Of a stretch of 64,000 nucleotides of DNA, positions 1 through 7,443 are shown piece by piece. The stretch lies in NCBI GenBank assembly GCA_044508675.1, contig JBIQHF010000006.1, forward strand, positions 62,001-126,000. The letters run 5' to 3'. A program made the position numbers and the translations under genes. The stretch's first letter is position 1; the number at the start of each line of letters is the position of its first letter. This DNA comes from Raineyella sp044508675 (GTDB lineage Bacteria > Actinomycetota > Actinomycetes > Propionibacteriales > Propionibacteriaceae). Under the pieces are notes generated by a model, which worked only from the letters and a program-made list of their open reading frames with translations, did no database searches and was not told where the DNA came from.

Positions 1-559
1 CGGCATCGTCAGCGACGACCCGGAGGTCGTCGCCCAGACCGTCTCCGACCAGCTCGTCCGGGCCGACCTGATCCTGACCACCGGTGGGGTCAGTCAGGGT
101 GACCACGACGTGATCAAGCAGGTGATGCCGCGGCTGGGGCCGACCGACTTCTGCCGGGTCGCGATGCAGCCGGGCAAGCCGCAGGGGTTCGCGCTGATCG
201 GCGAGGACCGGGTCCCGGTCATCATGCTGCCCGGCAACCCGGTCAGCGCCTTCGTGTCCTTCGAGGTGTTCGTCCGGCCGGTGCTGCGCAAGATGATGGG
301 GGTCCAGCCGCTCGTCCGCCCGACCGGGCACGCCCTGACCCGGACGATCATCCGGTCCCCGCGCGGCAAGCGGCAGTACCAGCGCGGCGTGGTCACCAGT
401 ACCCGTGATGGGCGGCGGCACGTGGCGCCGATGGGCGGGGGAGGGTCGCACAAGATGGCGGACCTGGCCCGCGCCAACGCGCTGGTGATCATCCCGCCCG
501 AGGTCGAGGTGGTCGAGGCGGGCAACCCGGTCGAGATCTGGATGATCGACGATGAGTGA
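1..559 (+). CDS. moeA: MoeA / gephyrin-like Glp, C-terminal part (cut by window edge)
   Basis: The reading frame is open from base 2, so the N-terminus lies outside the window; about 185 residues remain. Visible motifs are the molybdopterin-binding TTGGVSQGDHD (residues 26-36 of the fragment), MQPGKPQGF and LPGNPVSAFVSFEVF, followed by a C-terminal MoeA domain IV. MoeA inserts molybdate into adenylated molybdopterin. In actinobacteria a paralogue (Glp) next to rimJ and sepX/glpR instead serves as a division scaffold. Here moaC and a mog-type gene lie between it and rimJ/sepX, so either or both roles are possible. The stop codon overlaps the moaC start (ATGAGTGA), which implies translational coupling. 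The family is certain; Glp versus enzymatic MoeA is inferred from context. Confidence 0.93.
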   Translation, partial: GIVSDDPEVVAQTVSDQLVRADLILTTGGVSQGDHDVIKQVMPRLGPTDFCRVAMQPGKPQGFALIGEDRVPVIMLPGNPVSAFVSFEVFVRPVLRKMMGVQPLVRPTGHALTRTIIRSPRGKRQYQRGVVTSTRDGRRHVAPMGGGGSHKMADLARANALVIIPPEVEVVEAGNPVEIWMIDDE

Positions 560-1022
560 ACTGTCCCACCTCGACGATCGTGGCGCCGCCCGGATGGTCG
601 ACGTCTCCGACAAGGACGTGACGACCCGCTCCGCCACCGCGCGCGGGACCGTCCTGCTCTCCGCCGCAGCCGTCGCGGCGCTGCGCGACGAGACCCTGCC
701 AAAGGGGGATGCGCTGGCAGTCGCCCGGGTCGCCGGCATCCAGGCGGCCAAGCGCACCTCCGACCTGATCCCGCTGTGCCACCCCCTGCCGCTCAGTGCG
801 GTCCGGGTGGAGATGGAGATCGTCGAGGAGGGCGTACGGATCGAGGCGGCGGTCCGGACCACCTCGCGCACCGGCGTGGAGATGGAGGCCCTCACCGCCG
901 TCACCGTGTGCGCCCTGACCCTGGTCGACATGACCAAGTCGGTCGACAAGCATGCCCGCATCACCGACATCCGGGTCGTCGCCAAGTCCGGCGGCCGCAG
1001 CGGAGACTGGAGCCAGGGGTGA
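552..1022 (+). CDS. moaC: Cyclic pyranopterin monophosphate synthase MoaC
   Basis: This 156-residue protein has the normal MoaC length. It converts the cyclic intermediate made by MoaA into cyclic pyranopterin monophosphate in molybdenum cofactor synthesis. Diagnostic segments are MVDVSDK near the N-terminus, the active-site LCHPLPL around residues 75-81, and VEMEALTAVTVCALTLVDM followed by a conserved lysine. The ATG sits inside the last codons of moeA and the stop codon overlaps the GTG of the next gene, so this is the middle of a tightly packed Moco operon. No separate promoter is visible. Confidence 0.96.
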   Translation: MSELSHLDDRGAARMVDVSDKDVTTRSATARGTVLLSAAAVAALRDETLPKGDALAVARVAGIQAAKRTSDLIPLCHPLPLSAVRVEMEIVEEGVRIEAAVRTTSRTGVEMEALTAVTVCALTLVDMTKSVDKHARITDIRVVAKSGGRSGDWSQG

Positions 1023-1510
1023 ATCGCCGTGCGGTGGTGATCACCTGCTCCACCCGGGCGGCCGCCGGCACGTACGTCGACCGGTCCGGCCCGCTGGCGG
1101 TGGCCGGACTGCGCGACCTGGGGCTGGAGTGCGCCGACCCGGTGGTGGTGCCCGACGGGCCGCTCGTCGGGGCCGCGCTGCGCGAGGCTATCGATGCCGG
1201 CGCGGACGTGGTGGTGACCACTGGGGGGACCGGCCTCGGGCCCGGGGACCGGACCCCCGAACAGACCGCCCCGCTGCTGGACCGCCAGGTGCCGGCCCTG
1301 GCCGCGGCGATCGTCGCCCGCGGCGTCGACAACGGGGTCCCGACCGCCGTGCTGAGCCGGGGCCTGGTCGGCATCGCCGGCCGCACCCTGGTGGTCAACC
1401 TGCCCGGCTCGCGGGGCGGGGTCGCCGACGGGCTCGCCGTGCTCGGCCCGGTCCTGGCCCATGCCCTCGACCAGGTCCGTGGCGGCGACCACCCGGGAGG
1501 CAACGCATGA
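1019..1510 (+). CDS. mog: MogA/MoaB-type molybdopterin adenylyltransferase
   Basis: A 163-residue MoCF-biosynthesis domain. It activates molybdopterin by adenylation before metal insertion by MoeA. The sequence shows TTGGTGLGPGDRTPE (around residues 65-79) and NLPGSRGGVADGL near the C-terminus, both typical of the family. The GTG at 1019 overlaps the moaC stop (GTGA), a better choice than longer upstream starts that would run deep into moaC. Its own stop overlaps the ATG of the next gene (ATGA). MoaB and Mog subgroups cannot be separated from this sequence alone. Confidence 0.93.
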   Translation: MNRRAVVITCSTRAAAGTYVDRSGPLAVAGLRDLGLECADPVVVPDGPLVGAALREAIDAGADVVVTTGGTGLGPGDRTPEQTAPLLDRQVPALAAAIVARGVDNGVPTAVLSRGLVGIAGRTLVVNLPGSRGGVADGLAVLGPVLAHALDQVRGGDHPGGNA

Positions 1511-2208
1511 GCACCGATCGAGACGTTGTGCGCCGTGTCCCGGTCCTTCGCCACGGCCGGGTGTCGCTACGGCCCCTGCGCCGGCTCGACGCGCGCGCCT
1601 GGACCGAGGTGCACGACCGCAACGCCCATTGGCTGACCCCCTGGGAGGCGACCGAGCCGCCCGGCGCAGGGAGCGGGGCACCGGCGACGTTCCTGCAGAT
1701 GGTTGGCGACCTGCGCCACCAGGCCCGGGAGGGGCGTACGTTGCCGTGGGCCGTCTGGTACGACCCGGTCGTCGAGGGCCATCCCCGCGGTCGAGGAGTG
1801 CTCGCCGGCCAGCTGACGGTTTCGGGCATCACGCTCGGCTCGGCCCGCTGGGCCCAACTGGGCTACTGGGTGGACGAGCGATGGGCCGGGCGCGGCATCA
1901 TCCCGCTCGCGGTGGCGCTGGCCACCGACTACTGCCTGCAGACGCTGGGCCTGCACCGGATGGAGATCGTCATCCGTCCCGAGAACGTCAACAGCCGCCG
2001 GGTGGTCGAGAAGCTCGGCTTTCGTTGCGAGGGCCTGCGCCCTGCCTACCTGCACATCGACGGGCAGTGGCGTGACCATCTGGCGTACGCCCTGAACGCC
2101 AGCGAGATCGGGCCGGAAGGCCTGGTCGGCCGGCTCTCCGACAGTGGCCGGCTGCGAGGCCTGGGCACTGATTCGCCCGACACTCCGGGGCGGCTCCCCG
2201 CCGGGTGA
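1507..2208 (+). CDS. GNAT acetyltransferase, RimJ/RimL type
   Basis: A 233-residue GNAT protein. The acetyl-CoA-binding part is GYWVDERWAGRGI (about residues 118-130) and the family signature IRPENVNSRRVVEKLGF follows about 35 residues later, as in RimJ, which N-terminally acetylates ribosomal proteins. It overlaps the mog gene by four bases and closes the Moco gene run. Position between moeA/glp and sepX/glpR is the conserved actinobacterial arrangement, where this gene is annotated rimJ. The N-terminal ~70 residues have an insertion-like Gly/Pro-rich part; the exact substrate is unknown. Confidence 0.85.
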   Translation: MSTDRDVVRRVPVLRHGRVSLRPLRRLDARAWTEVHDRNAHWLTPWEATEPPGAGSGAPATFLQMVGDLRHQAREGRTLPWAVWYDPVVEGHPRGRGVLAGQLTVSGITLGSARWAQLGYWVDERWAGRGIIPLAVALATDYCLQTLGLHRMEIVIRPENVNSRRVVEKLGFRCEGLRPAYLHIDGQWRDHLAYALNASEIGPEGLVGRLSDSGRLRGLGTDSPDTPGRLPAG

Positions 2209-2233
2209 CGCACCACCCCGTACGGTGCTGGGT

Positions 2234-3154
2234 GTGGGATTGACAGGGGTGATCATCGCAGTCATGGCCGTGGCCTGGCTTGCTTTCGGTGTGCCCCAGT
2301 TCCTGTCCGTGCCCCGCACCGTCGAGGATGAGATCGAGGATCCGGCGGCTCGACTCAGCGGGGCCGTACGCGTCCTGCGGGCCTCCGGGTCGCCCCAGGT
2401 CGGCACCTCGGCCGGGACAACCGCCCAGGGCGGCCTCCAGGTCCCCTCGGTGCCCCTGGTGGGGGCCGACGGCCAACAGTTCGCGGTCGCCGAGCTCTCG
2501 ACCCGACTGACCCGGCGCGCGGAGCTCAGTAGACTGCGCCAGATCGAACTGGCCGCCGTACGCATCCGCCGACGCGCGCTCCTCGGCGTCCTTGCCCTCA
2601 ACCTCCTCGTCGTCGGCGGAGCACTGGCCGGTTGGTGGTCCTGGTGGTGGTGCACCGGCGGTGGCGCCCTGCTGGTCCTGGGGTTCGTCGCCCTCCGGAT
2701 GAGCGTGGTGCTGGTGGACCGGGAGCTGGACCGCCGGATCGAAGCCCTGCGGGAAGGCAACCACGAGCGGACCCTGGCGATCAGCCGGACGGACCTGCTG
2801 CAGGCCTTCGAGCAGCACGGGGGGCAGTTGGGGCAGGAAGGTTCCGGCCCGGATGCCAGCCGCACCAGCCGGGACGTCGTCTCGTTCCGTCGGCAGCTGC
2901 TCGATGACGTCCCGTCGCGGGACGCGGCCCCGGCACTGTGGGAGCCGGTCCCGGTGACCGCTCCGACGTACGTGCAGCGCCCGCTCGCGGCCCGGACCGT
3001 ACGGACGATCGACCTGTCGAGCCCGGATCTGAACGCCGCGATGGATCGCGCCCAGGGCGAGCTGCCGGTGACCGCAGACGGCCGCGATGGCGCGCATGCG
3101 CGCCGGGCCGACCGCGCCGCGCGACGGCCGAGGCTGCGGGCCGTGGGGGAGTGA
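2234..3154 (+). CDS. sepX: Divisome membrane protein SepX/GlpR
   Basis: About 306 residues with an N-terminal membrane helix (GVIIAVMAVAWLAFGVP, residues 5-21), a cytoplasmic Arg-rich segment ending in RRRALLGVL, then two more hydrophobic helices (about residues 115-160) and a long hydrophilic C-terminal tail. In actinobacteria this architecture downstream of moeA/glp and rimJ is the SepX/GlpR divisome protein, membrane receptor of the gephyrin-like protein Glp. The start was chosen at GTG 2234 because a -10 hexamer TACGGT (2221-2226) ends seven bases before it and no Shine-Dalgarno sequence precedes it: a leaderless promoter. It therefore has its own promoter as well as possible read-through from the operon. 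Confidence 0.8.
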   Translation: MGLTGVIIAVMAVAWLAFGVPQFLSVPRTVEDEIEDPAARLSGAVRVLRASGSPQVGTSAGTTAQGGLQVPSVPLVGADGQQFAVAELSTRLTRRAELSRLRQIELAAVRIRRRALLGVLALNLLVVGGALAGWWSWWWCTGGGALLVLGFVALRMSVVLVDRELDRRIEALREGNHERTLAISRTDLLQAFEQHGGQLGQEGSGPDASRTSRDVVSFRRQLLDDVPSRDAAPALWEPVPVTAPTYVQRPLAARTVRTIDLSSPDLNAAMDRAQGELPVTADGRDGAHARRADRAARRPRLRAVGE

Positions 3155-3164
3155 ATCGCCGGTT

Positions 3165-3193
3165 TTGGGATCCGGCCGATCCAGTGCTAAAGT
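3165..3193 (+). promoter_or_regulatory. Promoter of tRNA-Ala
   Basis: TTGGGA (3165-3170), a 17-bp spacer and TAAAGT (3188-3193) form a good vegetative promoter. Predicted initiation is near base 3200, some 30 bases before the mature tRNA 5' end. Confidence 0.5.
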
Positions 3194-3230
3194 CACTTTC
3201 CTGTCAGGACGCTTCGGTGTCCGTCTGACT

Positions 3231-3303
3231 GGGGCATTGGCGCAGTTGGTAGCGCGTCTCGTTCGCAATGAGAAGGTCAGGGGTTCGAATCCCCTATGCT
3301 CCA
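3231..3303 (+). tRNA. tRNA-Ala (anticodon CGC)
   Basis: A 73-nt cloverleaf with acceptor arm GGGGCAT/ATGCTCC, which contains the G3-U70 pair that identifies alanine tRNAs, anticodon loop TTCGCAA (CGC, reads GCG) and T arm AGGGG TTCGAAT CCCCT. The discriminator is A at 3303 and CCA is not encoded. It follows sepX by about 75 bases. Confidence 0.93.
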
Positions 3304-3442
3304 CTTTGGTCGCTTTGGGAGAACCGGCGACATGCGAAACATTGGTCGGTGCGAGAGCGTCCTCCGGACGCTCCCTCGCCCCGCCACCTGTTGCTCGGCT
3401 TCCGCACCCTGTTCCCGCTTCTCCGCGGCGCACCGACAGCTG

Positions 3443-3808
3443 TCACCTCTGCGCGAACTCATACCCGCCGCGAATCAGGTCATGCAGCCATTCGCTGTTC
3501 GCAATCGCTTCGGACTTCACTTCGACGTGGTGATTCCACCGGTTCTTGCCGACCTGCGTGATCTTGTGGACGTGCGGATCATCGATCTTCCGGTCCAGTG
3601 TCACGTTGAGATACAAGACGCCATCTGCTGTCTTCTCGTACGCCCAGAGCCACAGGAACTTGCGGTTCACGGCGAAGCTCACTTGCGACTTCGTCTCTTC
3701 GGTCACTTGCCCCAAGGATGCGGTGTAGTCCGCGATGGCAGTGAAGAAGGACTGTGTCGCCGGTTTTCCGGTGAAGTCGCTGATCATCTTGTTGGAATCG
3801 CTGGCCAT
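3443..3808 (-). CDS. DUF5655-like protein
   Basis: A 121-residue cytoplasmic protein. N-terminal TQSFFTAIADYTASLG and a middle section of short beta strands (QVSFAVNRKFLWLWAYEK) followed by a C-terminal HHVEVKSEAIANSEWLHDL helix resemble the DUF5655 family (unknown function), which is often found near MarR or NTF2-like genes. The start at 3808 is preceded by GGAGGGG. No catalytic motif is evident. It lies on the minus strand opposite the core genes and begins the accessory block. Confidence 0.6.
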   Translation of the reverse strand: MASDSNKMISDFTGKPATQSFFTAIADYTASLGQVTEETKSQVSFAVNRKFLWLWAYEKTADGVLYLNVTLDRKIDDPHVHKITQVGKNRWNHHVEVKSEAIANSEWLHDLIRGGYEFAQR

Positions 3809-3850
3809 TACCCCTCCGGGCACCGGGATCGTCCTTGCTGGCGGCTCGGT

Positions 3851-4117
3851 TCACGCATCCAGCGGGGTCAGGACGGCGATCTTCCAGCCCTCCCCGCCAC
3901 GGACGAGCTGGTACATGTTCCGCTCATCGGGCGCACCGCCGTGGTGGTTCCAGGTCGCATCGGCCCAGATGCTGTGCTCGGTCGCCGCGACGACCTCCAC
4001 CGCGGCATCAGTCGTGGAGACACCCTCGTACTGGCCGGCGATCGCCTTCGCGTCACGGGCGAGCAAGGCAGAAGTGTAGGCGCCGAAGAACTCGCGGGCG
4101 ATGATGTCGTGGTTCAT
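3851..4117 (-). CDS. NTF2/SnoaL-like protein, apparently shortened
   Basis: An 88-residue protein with the NTF2-like N-terminal helix (REFFGAYTSALLARDAKAI) and the C-terminal strands ending MYQLVRGGEGWKIAVLTPLD. Family members usually have roughly 115-140 residues; here the helix runs straight into QYEGVSTTDAAVEVV, so about 30 residues (the first strand and its loop) seem to be missing in frame. It may be a degraded or minimal version. A -10 TAGCGT (complement of 4125-4130) lies seven bases before ATG 4117, so that leaderless start was preferred over the ATG three codons upstream, which would overlap the -10 element. Confidence 0.6.
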   Translation of the reverse strand: MNHDIIAREFFGAYTSALLARDAKAIAGQYEGVSTTDAAVEVVAATEHSIWADATWNHHGGAPDERNMYQLVRGGEGWKIAVLTPLDA

Positions 4118-4159
4118 GACATCCACGCTACGGCGGGCGGCTGAGTCTACCGTGACCGG

Positions 4160-4642
4160 TCAGGGAACGTGGCCCAGCACCGCCTGCCGCACACGCTCGA
4201 GGAACCGGCTCCCGGCTCGCAGGTCGTCCTCTCCGAGCTGCATGCCCAGTTGGTCGGCCCATGCCTTCTGTGCTGCGGAGATCGTCCGCAGCGCGTCGCG
4301 CCCACGGTCGGTCGGTCGGAGCAGCTTCGACCGCCGGTGCTCGGGGTTGTCCTCGTATGTGGCCCACGCTTCTTGCGCCAGGAGGTCGGCGACCCGCTGC
4401 ACGCTTTGTCGGGCCATCCCGCGCCGCCGGGCGATCTGGGCGACGGTCGACGGCTGCTCCTCCGCGGCATCGAGAACCACCCAACGGGCGAGAGTCAGGC
4501 CACCGAGCCGGGCGAGCTCCTCGCCCTTCCGCGTAATCGAGCCGCCGAGACCGGCGACAGCGACGACGTAGGCGGTGAATGCCTCACCCGACGGCGTCCG
4601 CGCGGGCCGCGTTTCTGCACTCGGTTGCGAGCCGGATCCCAC
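4160..4642 (-). CDS. MarR-family transcriptional regulator
   Basis: About 160 residues with a winged-helix core: STVAQIARRRGMARQSVQRV is the recognition region (about residues 65-84) followed by the wing DNPEHRRSKLLRPTDRG. MarR dimers bind short palindromes and release them on binding small aromatic or lipophilic ligands. GTG 4642 is preferred because GGGGAGGAA precedes it; a longer start at 4696 would place one operator inside the gene and another over its start codon. It is divergent from an epoxide hydrolase, and the 112-bp gap holds two copies of the palindrome TGACAGCATnCTGTC. Control of itself and of the hydrolase is therefore the likely role. Confidence 0.85.
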   Translation of the reverse strand: MGSGSQPSAETRPARTPSGEAFTAYVVAVAGLGGSITRKGEELARLGGLTLARWVVLDAAEEQPSTVAQIARRRGMARQSVQRVADLLAQEAWATYEDNPEHRRSKLLRPTDRGRDALRTISAAQKAWADQLGMQLGEDDLRAGSRFLERVRQAVLGHVP

Positions 4643-4659
4643 GGTTCCTCCCCGACCAT

Positions 4660-4675
4660 TGACAGCATCCTGTCG
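4660..4675. promoter_or_regulatory. MarR-type operator O1
   Basis: TGACAGCATCCTGTCG matches the perfect palindrome O2 at 14 of 16 positions. It lies 18 bases before the GTG of marR, just upstream of its Shine-Dalgarno sequence, and would block marR transcription. Confidence 0.6.
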
Positions 4676-4694
4676 ACCATCTACCGTTGGAGTC

Positions 4695-4712
4695 ATGACA
4701 GCATGCTGTCAT
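4695..4712. promoter_or_regulatory. MarR-type operator O2 (perfect 18-bp palindrome)
   Basis: ATGACAGCATGCTGTCAT is its own reverse complement. It begins 36 bp after O1 and sits 43 bp before the epoxide hydrolase start, where the promoter of that gene must be. Confidence 0.7.
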
Positions 4713-4754
4713 ATTCAGAGGGTCCGCGCCACCCAGCCGACGAGGAGCGTCGTC

Positions 4755-5939
4755 ATGACCGAGAAGACCACCCTGGAACACGTGAGCACCGAAGTCCGCC
4801 CGTTCCGCATCGAGGTCCCCCAGGACCAGCTCGATGACCTGCGGGATCGCCTCGCCCGCACCCGCTGGCCGGTGGAGCTGCCCGGCTCCGCCTGGGACCG
4901 GGGGGTGCCGGTCCCGTACCTGCGCGAGCTCGCCGAGTACTGGCACAGCGCGTACGACTGGCGGGCCCAGGAGGCCAGGCTCAACACCTACCCGCAGTAC
5001 ACCACGACCATCGAAGGTCAGGACATCCACTTCCTCCATGTCACCTCGCCCCACTCCGACGCGCTGCCGCTGGTGCTCACCCACGGCTGGCCCTCGTCGG
5101 TGGCCGAGTTCCTCGACGTCATCGGCCCGCTCACCGACCCCACCGCGCATGGTGGGGCCCCGGCGGACGCCTTCCACCTGGTGATCCCGACGCTGCCCGG
5201 CTTCGGGTTCGCCGGCCCCGTCCGGGAGGCGGGCTGGACGGCGGCGCGCACGGCAGCCGCATGGGCAGAGCTCATGAGCCGCCTGGGGTACGAGAAGTAC
5301 GGGGCCCAGGGCGGGGACTTCGGTGCGCTCGTCTCGCCCGAGCTCGGCCGGATCGATGCCGAGCACGTCGTCGGGGTGCACCTCAATGCCGCCTCGGTGG
5401 GCTTCATCCCCTGGGTCGAGGTGTCAGAGGAGGAGCTCGCTACCCTGAGTGACCTGGAGAAGGCGCGACTCGGGCGGCTGAAGGCTTTCAAGGACGACAG
5501 CGCGTACTTCCAGATCCAGGCCTCCCGGCCGCAGACGATCGCCTACTCGCTCACCGACTCCCCTGCCGGGCAGCTGGCGTGGATCGTGGACAAGTTCGCC
5601 GCCTGGACGCACACCGCTACCGGCCTACCCGACGACGCCGTCGACCGCGACGCCATCCTCACCAGCGTGATGTTCTACTGGCTCACCGGCACTGCCGGGT
5701 CGGCTGCGAACCTCTACTACGAGAACATGCACGCCGCTCCGAACTGGGGCCAGGCGCCGTCGCCCGTGCCGGTAGGGGTCGCGGCATTCGCCGAAGACTA
5801 CTCGATCCGTCGCTACGGCGAGCGGGGTCACAACATTGTGCACTGGACCGACTTCGACACGGGCGGCCACTTCGCCGCGCTGGAGGCGCCCGACCTCCTC
5901 GTCGACGACGTCCGCACGTTCTTCCGCAGGCTGCGGTAA
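4755..5939 (+). CDS. Epoxide hydrolase, EHN-domain alpha/beta hydrolase
   Basis: This 394-residue protein has the N-terminal EHN region (FRIEVPQDQLDDLRDRLARTRWP, spread over residues ~15-40) and an alpha/beta-hydrolase fold. Key features are the oxyanion-hole HGWPSS, the nucleophile elbow GAQGGDFGA with Asp188, and catalytic His372 in DTGGHFAALE. Such enzymes open epoxides to diols. GAGGAG lies eight bases before ATG 4755. The gene is transcribed away from the MarR regulator through a double operator, suggesting induction by a lipophilic substrate, and is closed by a hairpin terminator. It has no partner genes downstream, so a detoxification role is more likely than a pathway role (inference). 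Confidence 0.88.
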   Translation: MTEKTTLEHVSTEVRPFRIEVPQDQLDDLRDRLARTRWPVELPGSAWDRGVPVPYLRELAEYWHSAYDWRAQEARLNTYPQYTTTIEGQDIHFLHVTSPHSDALPLVLTHGWPSSVAEFLDVIGPLTDPTAHGGAPADAFHLVIPTLPGFGFAGPVREAGWTAARTAAAWAELMSRLGYEKYGAQGGDFGALVSPELGRIDAEHVVGVHLNAASVGFIPWVEVSEEELATLSDLEKARLGRLKAFKDDSAYFQIQASRPQTIAYSLTDSPAGQLAWIVDKFAAWTHTATGLPDDAVDRDAILTSVMFYWLTGTAGSAANLYYENMHAAPNWGQAPSPVPVGVAAFAEDYSIRRYGERGHNIVHWTDFDTGGHFAALEAPDLLVDDVRTFFRRLR

Positions 5940-6020
5940 TCGGAACACACCCTCGAAGAAGCCCCGGCGAGGCAGCTCGGCGTGTCGGGCAGTCGCAGCA
6001 GAGCCGGTGGTGCAGAGAAG

Positions 6021-6044
6021 AAACGGACCCTCCGGGGTCCGTTT
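6021..6044 (+). terminator. Terminator after epoxide hydrolase
   Basis: A perfect 10-bp stem, AAACGGACCC and GGGTCCGTTT, with a four-base loop TCCG. The T-run is in the stem and the A-run on the other side, so it could work on both strands. Confidence 0.7.
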
Positions 6045-6061
6045 CCGGTTTCGGGAATGCC

Positions 6062-6091
6062 TCTGCCTGGATCAGGTCTGCCTGGATCAGG
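6062..6091. promoter_or_regulatory. Tandem 15-bp repeat, candidate TetR operator
   Basis: The 15-mer TCTGCCTGGATCAGG occurs twice in immediate succession. Each copy contains the inverted repeat CCTG-GAT-CAGG. It lies about 90 bp before the downstream TetR gene, so an autoregulatory operator is plausible, not shown. Confidence 0.4.
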
Positions 6092-6183
6092 TCTCTGTGC
6101 GAGGAGGCCGATCCGGTGCATGATGGGCTGGGATGATCCGGTAGCCCCGACGGACGGCTTGGGCTTGGAGGAGGATACCTGTC

Positions 6184-6867
6184 ATGAAATCTCCCGCTCG
6201 GATCGGACGTCCCCCGGCGCTGACCCAGGAGGTGATCGCCCGCGCCGTCATCGACGTCGGTTTCGAGGACCTCACCGTGGCTGCGGTCCGGAACCGCCTC
6301 GGGGTCGGGCAGACGACCATCTACCGGTACGCCGCCGACCGCGACGAACTGGTCCGCATCGGTCTCGCCTACCTCGTCGACAGGGCCCCGTGGCCCTCTC
6401 TCGAAGGCCCGTGGCGCCAGGTGGTCAGTGAGCACGCCATCACCTTGTGGAACCTGTGGGCCGAGCATCCCGGCGCGGCGACCGAGGCGGTCCGAGGCGT
6501 CCTGCCCCTGAGCATCCTGCGCCTGACCGACGACCTGTGTGCCGTGCTGCTGCGACAGGGATTCGAACCGGCCGACGCCATCCTGGCCTGTGACGTCCTG
6601 TTCGACATGGTCACCGACAACCGTCGACACCTTGAGCACCACCAGCGTTCCGGTGACCTGCGCGAGATCGCCGCTGATCTCAAGCGGAACGGGGTCCCGT
6701 GCCCGATCCGGGCCCGGGCCGACCCCGCCAGCCGTCCGGCCACCGAAGACGAGTGCCGGACCATTCATACCGCGATCGAAGAAGCCGTCACGGCCGACCC
6801 ACTCAATTGGTTCACCAGGAAGCTCCGCGTCGTCCTCGACGGCATGGAGCACTCCCTCGCGCCGTAG
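6184..6867 (+). CDS. TetR-family transcriptional regulator
   Basis: A 227-residue protein. The N-terminal helix-turn-helix (about residues 15-60) contains FEDLTVAAVRNRLGVGQTTIYRY followed by a DELVRIGL helix, and the C-terminal ligand-binding part is all-helical. GGAGGA precedes the ATG. The upstream region holds two tandem CCTGgatCAGG repeats, a likely operator. A DUF488 gene follows after 25 bases and may be co-transcribed. The ligand is unknown. Confidence 0.85.
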   Translation: MKSPARIGRPPALTQEVIARAVIDVGFEDLTVAAVRNRLGVGQTTIYRYAADRDELVRIGLAYLVDRAPWPSLEGPWRQVVSEHAITLWNLWAEHPGAATEAVRGVLPLSILRLTDDLCAVLLRQGFEPADAILACDVLFDMVTDNRRHLEHHQRSGDLREIAADLKRNGVPCPIRARADPASRPATEDECRTIHTAIEEAVTADPLNWFTRKLRVVLDGMEHSLAP

Positions 6868-6892
6868 GCGAACCGACCCGGGACGGCCCGCC

Positions 6893-7411
6893 ATGAGGAT
6901 CTTCACCATCGGCCACTCGACCAGGCCGATCGAGGAGTTCATCGGGCTCCTCGCCGCGCAGGGGATCACCCACCTGGTCGATATCCGTACGATCCCGCGG
7001 TCGCGCCACAATCCCCAGTACGAGCAGGACGCGCTGCGCGAATCACTGCGGCACGAGGACATCGAGTACCACTACCTGAAGGCTCTGGGTGGCCTGCGGT
7101 CCTCGCACAAGGACTCGCCCAACGCCGGCTGGCGCAATGCCTCGTTCCGCAACTACGCCGACCATATGCAGACCGATGAGTTCCGACACGGGATCGACGA
7201 GCTGCTCCGGATCGCTCGCCGCGGCCCCACGGCCATCATGTGTGCCGAGGCCGTGCCGTGGCGGTGCCACCGCTCCCTGGTCGGGGACGCGCTGCTGGTC
7301 CGGGGGGTCACCGTGCTCGACATCATCAATGCCGGGTCACCGTCGGCGCACAAGCTGACCTCGTTCGCCGTGGTGGACGGGCTCGACATCACCTACCCTG
7401 CCCCGGGATGA
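6893..7411 (+). CDS. DUF488 domain protein
   Basis: A 172-residue protein of the DUF488 family. The sequence begins with FTIGHSTRPIEEFIGLL, continues with LVDIRTIPRSRHNPQY and has the conserved cysteine/histidine segment CAEAVPWRCHRSLV near residue 117. Members are widespread in bacteria and their biochemical role is not settled. There is only a weak purine-rich site before ATG 6893 and the gene follows the TetR gene by 25 bases, so it is probably translated from a TetR-DUF488 transcript. Confidence 0.85.
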   Translation: MRIFTIGHSTRPIEEFIGLLAAQGITHLVDIRTIPRSRHNPQYEQDALRESLRHEDIEYHYLKALGGLRSSHKDSPNAGWRNASFRNYADHMQTDEFRHGIDELLRIARRGPTAIMCAEAVPWRCHRSLVGDALLVRGVTVLDIINAGSPSAHKLTSFAVVDGLDITYPAPG

Positions 7412-7443
7412 GCACAGATGTGTCCCCGCGGTCGGAGGGTGAC

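Noticed and set aside
3296..4144. A 282-codon plus-strand frame after tRNA-Ala
   Set aside because: It is antisense to the DUF5655 and NTF2-like genes, which have family-like sequence and ribosome sites or a -10 element.
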